Assembly (NCBI GenBank): GCA_949126835.1
Contig: OX421498.1
Location: forward strand, 29,778,581 to 29,842,580
From: Anisus vortex
Lineage: Eukaryota > Mollusca > Gastropoda > Planorbidae
Length of the DNA: 64,000 nt
Direction of reading: 5' to 3'
Every line of letters begins with the position of its first letter. The first letter of the stretch is position 1. The notes beneath the pieces are model-generated. The model had not been told where the DNA came from. It made no database searches and saw only the letters and a list, made by a program, of their open reading frames with translations. Positions 56,946-64,000 of this stretch are shown one piece after another. Both the position numbers and the translations under genes were made by a program.

Positions 56946-58470
56946 CTCCCCTCCCATTGCCTCTAGACCAGTTTTCCAACGTTCCCCCCACACTTCCCAA
57001 CTACCCCAGCTCTCATTCCATCTCCCCCCCCCCACACACACACATACAAATTCAGCATCTTCAGAAAATAGAGAACTGGGGAGGAGGGCGTCGCGGTTCC
57101 CGTCCCCATTCCCCCATTTCTTCTCTTTACATTTCTATCTCGTCACAAGCCCTTCTCGTTCCCGGTGACCCTTGACCTCCTCCCTTCCATGTCCACTCAT
57201 ATTATTAACGCGTGAATAACTTTTCATCATTTTTTTTAGTCTGTCACTGTCATCATCACCCCCTCCCCCAAAAAAATCCACCCTAACCCCCACTTTCTCC
57301 TTCCCCCCTTACCGCATCCGAAATTTCTACCATTACCTCAACAAAAAGACCAGAACGTACACGCACGCCCTCAACCAATCACAACCCTTTGCCAACTCTA
57401 CGTCACTGACCTTAGTGGGGAAAAAAAAAGTTAAGAATATTAACCTTATAGTCTTTCTGCAGCTAAAATCTCAAGACTATTTAAAGCGCTACCACCAGTA
57501 ATACTGCTGTCTAAAATTGGTCAATTATATATTCTCAAGCTCTGCTAGTGGCTTGCAGTTTAAAATAGCACAATTTGTACTATCCAGACCCAGTCATCGC
57601 GTCTATTTTTTCTTCTTCTTTTCTTCATTGACCTTTCACCCGCCACAATATAAAAAAACACAATCACAAGAGAATACAAACATAGTTACTGTTGCCGGCT
57701 GCTATTTAATTGTCCGTCATTTGTCGCCATTTGTCATCGGAGAAAAAGCAACAAATGCATTAATAATATTACAAAAAAAAAGATAACATTTCTTGAAATA
57801 CACATTTTAAAAAAAAGAAAAATTTTAAGCGTACACATTTAAAGCAATACACATATTTTGATCATATTATACAACTACGTCAATCTATATCCTATAGAAC
57901 AGTCTTAGATCTAAGAAATACCTATTAAGATGGAGAAGAAAAAAACAAACAGAATATAACCATTTGTGCCAATGTTGGAACTGCTCCGAAACTCGCGCAA
58001 CCCCAGCCCCTCCACACAAAAAAAAAACGCACACAATCAGCTGTTAACACTGCACAACCAGATCACAAAACCAAAACTCTAACTAAAAAATCCCAAACTC
58101 AAACTGAGAACAACCCAAACTAAAACTAAAAAAATCCCAAACTCAAACCCAGATAGTAAGCTAGAAACTTAAGGCAGCAAGGGCCACCAGCGTCTAGCTT
58201 ATTATTTTAATGTTTTCATATTTAGAAAAAATAGAATCAAGTATTTTGTTACAATGCGTCGTTTGAAAGTTCAAGTTGAACAAACCCAAGGGATGTAGTC
58301 ATAGCATACGCCGCTGGGTGGGGGGAAGGGGGAGGGGAGGGAGAGACTGAATTTTATAACCAACCATAAATGACCTAGTAGCTGGAAAAAGGGCGGGGGG
58401 CGAATTTGTGGGGGTGGGGGCGGGTAGGAGGCGGGTGCTCACTTGTTAAACACATGCTTATTGGGTAAAG
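56946..58470. other. Non-coding upstream DNA
   Basis: C-rich low-complexity sequence to about 57340, then AT-rich sequence with an AACCAAACTC-type local repeat at 58060-58150. No supported gene. Confidence 0.45.
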
Positions 58471-58565
58471 GTTAGGGTTATGCTTGCACTTGATGTAGAC
58501 TTTGATCTTGTTGAGGGTCACCCAGTAGGAGTTCAGCTCCAACTATCAGTTCATACCAGCACAAC
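58471..58565 (-). other. Unassigned coding-like fragment beside TTAGGG
   Basis: On the minus strand one frame reads LELNSYWVTLNKIKVYIKCK over 60 bases, bounded by a stop upstream and running into CATAACCCTAACC. Codon composition looks more gene-like than the surroundings, but there is no donor site and no family I recognise. Perhaps an exon scrap or part of a dispersed repeat. Confidence 0.25.
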
Positions 58566-58908
58566 AAGAGGAAAGAGAGAGAGAGAGAGATTCTAAGAGT
58601 AGAGGTAGAATTCTGGAATGGTTTCTGTCCGTGGCGTAAGACACACACACAAACAAACACTCACACTACGGGCGCCCTCTTTGAATTATTTGTTTGAATC
58701 ATTTGTTCTTACTTCCCTTTAAGTGTTTTCGCGCATCGAACCGCCTACCCTACCCCACCCCACCCCCTGGGCAATAGACCAGAAGAACGGTATACAAAGG
58801 TATTACATAATCCCACAGTTCATAAACACAACCTGATAGAGAGAACACCTTGAATAAAAGAAGGTTCAAGAAGACATCTTTTTGATGATAAGAAATAGAC
58901 TTGATATA

Positions 58909-58910
<2 letters not shown>

Positions 58911-58960
<50 letters not shown>
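58911..58960 (+). repeat. (CT)n microsatellite
   Basis: About 24 CT units followed by CACACTCTCTCT. Confidence 0.96.
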
Positions 58961-58961
<1 letters not shown>

Positions 58962-60400
58962 TCTCTCTCTCACACACACAAAGAAATTATTTTTTCTACT
59001 CTACCTATGTTCTTGCAATCTTTGAGAAGTTTTTCTTTTTTTTTCAAAGTCAGAAGAAAGTAACAAGTGAAATTAAAAGAAACAAAAGACTTTTGGGGGA
59101 TTTCTTGGGTTTTTGTTTCTTCCTTCTTCTTGGGGGAGATCTTAGAACAACAGAGGGACCACTTTCATGGGTTTTTTTTTTGTTTGAGATCCAGCAGGAA
59201 TCTAAAAGTCAACAAGAGATCTCCCAGCACCCTGCCCGTCCGCAACCCCACACCCCCACACAACCAGACCCTAAAACTAAAAGACTGAGCACTCTGCGGG
59301 GTGGAGGGAGAGGGGGGTTAGAGGAGGGGGGGGTGATTGTGTTATTTTGTAAACAAGCACAACAAAAAGAAAAGCAATTTTTTTTTGTTTGAAGAGAGAT
59401 AGAGAAGGGAGCTCCCCAGGGTGAGGATGGTGAGGATGGTGAGGATGGTGTGATGGTAGATAGAAGATGGGAGGTTGGGAAAGAAGATTCCATTCAATGG
59501 AGATAAAGACACACGTTGCAGACAATAGTTTGATTCTCTTTCCACAGACAACAAAAATCTAAGCAGCTTTGTGTTTCTTAAATATACAGATTGTGGGGCA
59601 GGGAGAAAGGGGAGGGGGGAGGAAATTGAGGAGGGTTGGGGATTGAGGGTGGGAGGGGGTGATAAAGGGATACACTCTTCAGATGTATTCTTTGTAAAGT
59701 GTGAGCGAGTTAAATCTTATAGAATACATCTTTGACTACTGTAGGTGTGTGTAACGCTGTGTGAATTTATGTTTGTGTGTGTGTATGTGTTTGTATGTGT
59801 GTTTGTGTGTGTTCTGAAGCGGGGTTACTTTTGGGGAACTTAATTGCATTTTTTAATGACTTTAAATACAACGCCCCCCTCCCCCCCGCCTACCCCCCCC
59901 CCCCCCAATTTTCCAAAACGACACACAAATACAAACAAACAAACGACAAAGTAAGCAATCGACTAACTACTTGGACGTAAAATTTTCTATTTACAAAAAA
60001 CTATCCTTAAAACGTGTTGTATCTTTAAATTCAAATAGCCGACGATCAATGTTATATATTTTGCAATTAATAAATTACTATAGCGATTTCAAGCGATTTC
60101 CTCAAATTCAAAATTTACAAATTTATCTAACAACAAATGAACAAAGTGGTTTTCATAATAAAACAACAATCATACAATAAATATATTTCTCGCCTACAGA
60201 TGGGATGCATTTGGGTATTTCTCTTTTGAGCGGTACGGCCATCTATTATAATTAGGTCTCATTAGAGCTCATACTATATTTAAAACAATTACCCTCGATG
60301 AGACCTTTTCTTCAACAACCACGGCAAGATAAGCCATTGTGTTAACCACAAAATAAAAGACCAACAAAGTCATTAGATTATCATAGAGCTCTTTACCACA
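58961..60400. other. Non-coding, simple-sequence rich
   Basis: GGATGGTGA short tandem at 59420-59450, GT-rich run at 59773-59813, C-rich run at 59874-59908. Remaining sequence is AT-rich without a supported gene. Confidence 0.45.
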
Positions 60401-60405
60401 CCGAA

Positions 60406-60557
60406 ATGACCTTTTTTTTTATTGTATTTTTTTTTATCGTGTGTGGCTTTCTTTCGTGCAAAGACGAAGAAGAAAAGGGTGCCTTTTATCTACATCAGAA
60501 GACAAAAGGTGCGCGCTCACGGGGCCGGAAGCTGCGCGGCCCCGTAGATTGGAAGAC
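60406..60557 (+). CDS. Speculative first exon with signal-peptide-like start
   Basis: From an ATG in fair context (CCGAAATGACC) the frame encodes MTFFFIVFFFIVCGFLSCKD, an N-terminus with a hydrophobic run, then a basic stretch KGARSRGRKLRGPVDWK and a donor-like GACG|GTAAGG. This is the layout of a secreted-peptide first exon. But the hydrophobic part is T-run translation, no second exon is identified, and it could be chance. Confidence 0.15.
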
Positions 60558-61037
60558 GGTAAGGCTTAAATTTCTGGCTCAATCATACAATAACATATCT
60601 CTTTGCGCACGTGCATCGCCCGTTGTATCAATCCGCCAAGAGCAGAGAGAGATAGATAGAGAAAGAAATACCAAAATTGCTAGTTTTTTTTTTTACTGAA
60701 CATGTTGTGAACAGATGTTTGGTTGTTTAGTTTTGTTTTGTTTTTTTGTATACCTTTTGAAGTCCAAGTACTTAACGCTATTATTACACGGCCGTTACAG
60801 TAGATGGAATGTCTATATGTCATATATGTGATTCTATGACTAGATCTATAATATAAATATTACAGCACTATGTACTATGTACAGCATACTTTATATATAA
60901 GGAATGTGAGCAATGCTTTCCTTTAAGTAAGATTAAGACATTGAAGCTGTATATGTAGGTCTACATGTTTGATGGACTTGGACACACGAGTATGAAAATC
61001 CTCGTGAATTTGAACACGTTCCTTTTACTAAAGTAAT

Positions 61038-61105
61038 CACGTCCGACCAAAATGATCATAGGGCCTTTGAAGCAGCGGTCACCATTTTCTGTGGCCACGG
61101 CAAAC
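61038..61105 (-). mobile_element. SINE family 1 fragment, minus
   Basis: CGTCCGACCAAAATGATCAT, GCCTTTGAAGCAGCGGTCAC and CTGTGGCCACGGCAAACTAG match the reversed 3' body of the SINE. Confidence 0.65.
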
Positions 61106-62017
61106 TAGGAGATTGCAACTAGGAAATTAGAGGCTGTGTAAGCGAAACGGTGAGAAGGGTCAGAGGTTGATGCCATCATCAGTTATAAACAATCTGATGG
61201 GGGGGAGGGGGTAAGGGGGTCGGAACGCGGGAATGAACAATACATGGCACCGGCGACTCCAAGGTCACATCACCGAAATCCCTATAGCATCTTCTGGAAA
61301 CAGACGCCAAGTTCAAAACATGGAAGGTGACCTCAACCTGACAGACAATCTGCAGGGGCAGAACCCAGGAGTGAAGAGGAGAGAGAGAGAGAGGGGGGGG
61401 GTTTACATCAACTTTCCCATGAGTATTCTCTTGTCCCTCTCCCCCCCCCCCCCCCGCCCCCACCCCCACCCCCACTAGCACTCATCAAATAGCCATTTAC
61501 TGAATTCACAATGCTGTGTTATGAGGAGACTAGATACAGTGAGTTTAAAACAAAACAAAAAGGAGGAGGAGGGGGGGGGGGGGAGACAAGGTTAAGAAGT
61601 ATGGGTGAAAGGGGGGTAATGTCTGTGTGAACAAGAGAGAGAGAGACACACATAGACAGTGAGCACTTTTTTCTTTGAGGGGAGGGGGTAGGAGAGACGA
61701 CGAGAGGGGAACGGAGGGGGGGGGTAGCGTAATTAAAGCGAGGGTAAGTAACTTTTGTGCATCTTTCCCACCGCGAGCCATCTGGCGAGGGAAACGCGGT
61801 CCAACAGATGGACGATGTAACAGTTTTTATTTTTATCTCTTCTCTTCTTTAGGGGAGTGGGGGGGGGGGTTGAAGGCCCGGGGGGGGAGGGTGCTTTGTT
61901 TGTTATTCTTTTGTTTATTGTTTTTCTTTTCCCAGCAGTTCCAACACCTGAAGACAGTGCCAGAACGCTATAATGTGTGTCTTTGTTCGTGTAACACTAC
62001 AAGGGCAACTGTTCTAG

Positions 62018-62020
<3 letters not shown>
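61106..62020. other. Non-coding, G/C-run rich
   Basis: Multiple polyG/polyC runs (near 61200, 61441-61455, 61571-61583, 61860-61868). Open frames through them are compositional. Confidence 0.5.

Positions 62021-62021
<1 letters not shown>

Positions 62022-62070
<49 letters not shown>
62022..62070. repeat. (AT)n microsatellite
   Basis: About 24 AT units; a smaller tract lies at 62160-62173. Confidence 0.95.
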
Positions 62071-62072
<2 letters not shown>

Positions 62073-62539
62073 ATATATTAACTCTATAAATATATAGGAG
62101 AGTTTTAATACCATGCCCTATGCCCGCATAAGGCTCTATACCCATAACAATGACTTTTAATATATATATATATAGATGTAAATATATTATATGCCTAAAC
62201 TTGACCACGTGTCCAAACCGGATTATGTGTACAAACTATACAATATGCCTAAACTGTACTTTATGCCCAGACTATACCATTTGTTCAAACTAATCCTCTG
62301 ACCAAATCTCGACACCTTCCTACTAATTCCCACTCAAATTACCTTGCATCAGACGGCTCATAGAATAGTTCCATTCATTTGAGCACGTGAACTTGACCTT
62401 CAAATCCGTTAGACATCAACCAATCCCGAAACTCAAAGCAATTCACCCAAGGCCACGATGAGCTCAAAAAGTTAATTGGTAACTTTTTAAAAGATTAATC
62501 ACTTATCAAACACAGATTATAATCTAATATACTTACAAG

Positions 62540-62715
62540 AAGCCGGCTGGTCCAGCGGTTAGTTCACCGGACTGTCAACCAAAAACCAACTGACAGGTCG
62601 CGGGTTCTAGCCCTGCCACCGACGGATCCCTGTCGCCCTGCAGGAGTTTTGGGCCTAGTGGACGTAACAATCTTCTCGCTAGAAGGAACGTCTGTAAAAC
62701 TTATAAGAAAAACCA
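62540..62715 (+). mobile_element. tRNA-derived SINE family 2 with LINE-like 3' tail
   Basis: The head has an A-box-like GCTGGTCCAGCGGTTAGTTC and a B-box-like GCGGGTTCTAGCCC, a different tRNA ancestry from family 1. The tail CTAGAAGGAACGTCTGTAA then AACTTATAAGAAA resembles the 3' end of the LINE relic at 17080-17125. Confidence 0.65.
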
Positions 62716-62889
62716 ACAACAAACCATCCAAAGAACCCAACTCCACACTTGTACACAACAAGTTTCAAACACCAATTCTAGAACGAGGCTAAGAACCTAA
62801 ACGCACAACCCATCTTTGGGGTTCCTCGCGCAACTTTGAATTTAAAAAAATATTTAAAAAAAAAAGAAAGCAGTTTAGATTACATTCTG

Positions 62890-63030
62890 CTCGGGAGAAG
62901 GTGTGGAGGAGAGGGGAGGGGGTGGCGGACGATTGCGAAACCGGAAGTCAAAGGGAGGCGTTATCAGGGACAATGGCTACTTAATCAAAGATTCCTATCA
63001 GAGAAAGTGCTGGTGCTTCTCTGCTGAAGA
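62890..63030. promoter_or_regulatory. Candidate regulatory element (TCF, SOX, GATA words)
   Basis: A unique stretch with GAAACCGGAAGTCAAAG (ETS-like), GTTATCAGGGACAATGGC (GATA and SOX-like), TTAATCAAAGATTCC (TCF-like) and CCTATCAGAG (GATA-like). Confidence 0.3.
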
Positions 63031-63434
63031 TTTATAGACAAGTCGTAAAAAAAAAAAGAAACAACTCTTACAACAAAAGAAAAAAACAAAAGGTCCACAC
63101 AAGAAGGCATTGTTATGTTCTTATAAATTACGCCCCCCCGTCACCCCCACACACCCCCACAAACACACACACACACACATTACCCTTTATGGCAACTCAA
63201 AAGATTGTAAATAATTGTTCTTTGTTCTTCAGGGGATTGTTGTGTGCAGAAGTAAGGCAATAAATTTAAAGAGGTTTCCTTTCAAGCATGTAACGTATCA
63301 GTGTCGCGAGATAAATGTTGCAACGAGTGTAGACTGTAAGAACAATAAATAATAACAGCATATATTTATCGAATTCTCTACCATAATAATACAAATATTA
63401 CATGCTACATAATAAAATAGCGAAAAGTGAAATA

Positions 63435-63655
63435 AACCCGTCCGACCAATTTGATATTCAGGGCCCATGAAGCGGCGTTCATACATTTTTCCGTGACTGC
63501 GGCATACTAATGGGATTGTGTGGGCAGCACAATGCCTTGCCGCCATTTTATTTTGTCCCATCAGGTACCACATCAGGAGCTGGGCAGACCCGGGATTTGT
63601 AACCGGGACCTTCGATACACTAGACGAGAGCGCGCTGCTCTATCTCCCTATCCAC
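63435..63655 (-). mobile_element. SINE family 1 copy with tRNA head, minus
   Basis: The reverse complement of the family body (GTCCGACCAATTTG, CATGAAGCGGCG, GGGATTGTGTGGGCAGCAC) is followed rightwards by the B-box region GGGATTTGTAACCGGGACC and the A-box region AGACGAGAGCGCGCTGC. Nearly full length. Confidence 0.78.
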
Positions 63656-63832
63656 CAAAACCATGTTTCTACCACCATTTCTCTCTTTCTCTCTCCATCT
63701 CCATCTCGCATTTTTTTCTCCTATACATATACATAACAACTAGTCTAGTTATTTTACTATGAACAAAAACGCACATAAAAGTAAGTCATATTATTTGAAG
63801 ACAATTTATTTCTTTATATGTGATGTGAGTAA

Positions 63833-63864
<32 letters not shown>

Positions 63865-64000
63865 TAGTCTAGGCACGAGTGCCGGAGAGCGTGTTTTGTT
63901 CGATTTAAGCAACAATATCATTAGATATAACACGGCAGAGACCAAAAAGAAAAAGACATTAGATCTCTATCAAATGTGAAAAAATGACAACAATAAAACA
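63656..64000. other. Non-coding to window edge
   Basis: TC-rich, then AT-rich, with a GTGTGTGAGAGAGAGAGAG run at about 63833-63865. Nothing coding is seen. Confidence 0.5.

Overview
The window looks like a piece of a molluscan nuclear genome, most likely a heterobranch (pulmonate-type) gastropod. That placement is an inference from three things: an intron-containing SoxD gene of invertebrate type, AT-rich intergenic DNA full of simple repeats, and many tRNA-derived SINEs, LINE relics and hAT DNA transposons. It is eukaryotic, with clear GT-AG splice sites and no operons. Only one protein-coding gene can be supported with confidence.

The gene is a SoxD (Sox5/6/13 group) transcription factor on the minus strand, 36878-43787. 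Eight constitutive exons and one 183-bp in-frame cassette exon can be placed, and every junction agrees in phase. In order they encode Ser/Pro-rich sequence, a PLNLS co-repressor (CtBP-type) motif, Pro/Ser/His-rich linkers, the HMG box split over two exons, the SoxD-specific tail after the box, and a long acidic then Ser/Pro-rich C-terminus. The cassette exon lies exactly between the HMG box and its basic tail. The N-terminal coiled-coil exons expected for SoxD were not found between 43788 and 64000, so they are farther upstream or a downstream promoter is used.

Layout. 1-5150: nested hAT-like elements with intact 8-bp target duplications. 5150-13670: SINEs, a 27-bp minisatellite, about 1 kb of polypyrimidine, a perfect 9-bp satellite, and a Helitron-like element holding a tRNA-like segment. 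13670-31600: transposon graveyard with several LINE C-terminal relics, one of them carrying a 41-bp tandem expansion of its catalytic motif A; a hAT element with a decayed transposase, itself hit by a MITE; two copies of an 81-bp TTAA-flanked MITE family (the second is in a SoxD intron); SINEs; and a THAP-domain fragment. 31600-36877: AT-rich DNA with one MITE and the probable SoxD 3' UTR. 36878-43787: SoxD. 43788-64000: upstream DNA with no recognised exon, rich in polyG/C, GATA and AT microsatellites, with several unique-looking islands containing SOX, TCF, ETS and E-box-like words that could be regulatory.

The most notable observations are the SoxD cassette exon, four 46-bp tandem units upstream of SoxD that each carry a palindromic SOX-like word ACAATTGT, the LINE motif-A minisatellite, and a SINE that seems to share its 3' tail with a LINE relic in the same window. 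All calls come from reading the sequence; no alignments or database searches were run.
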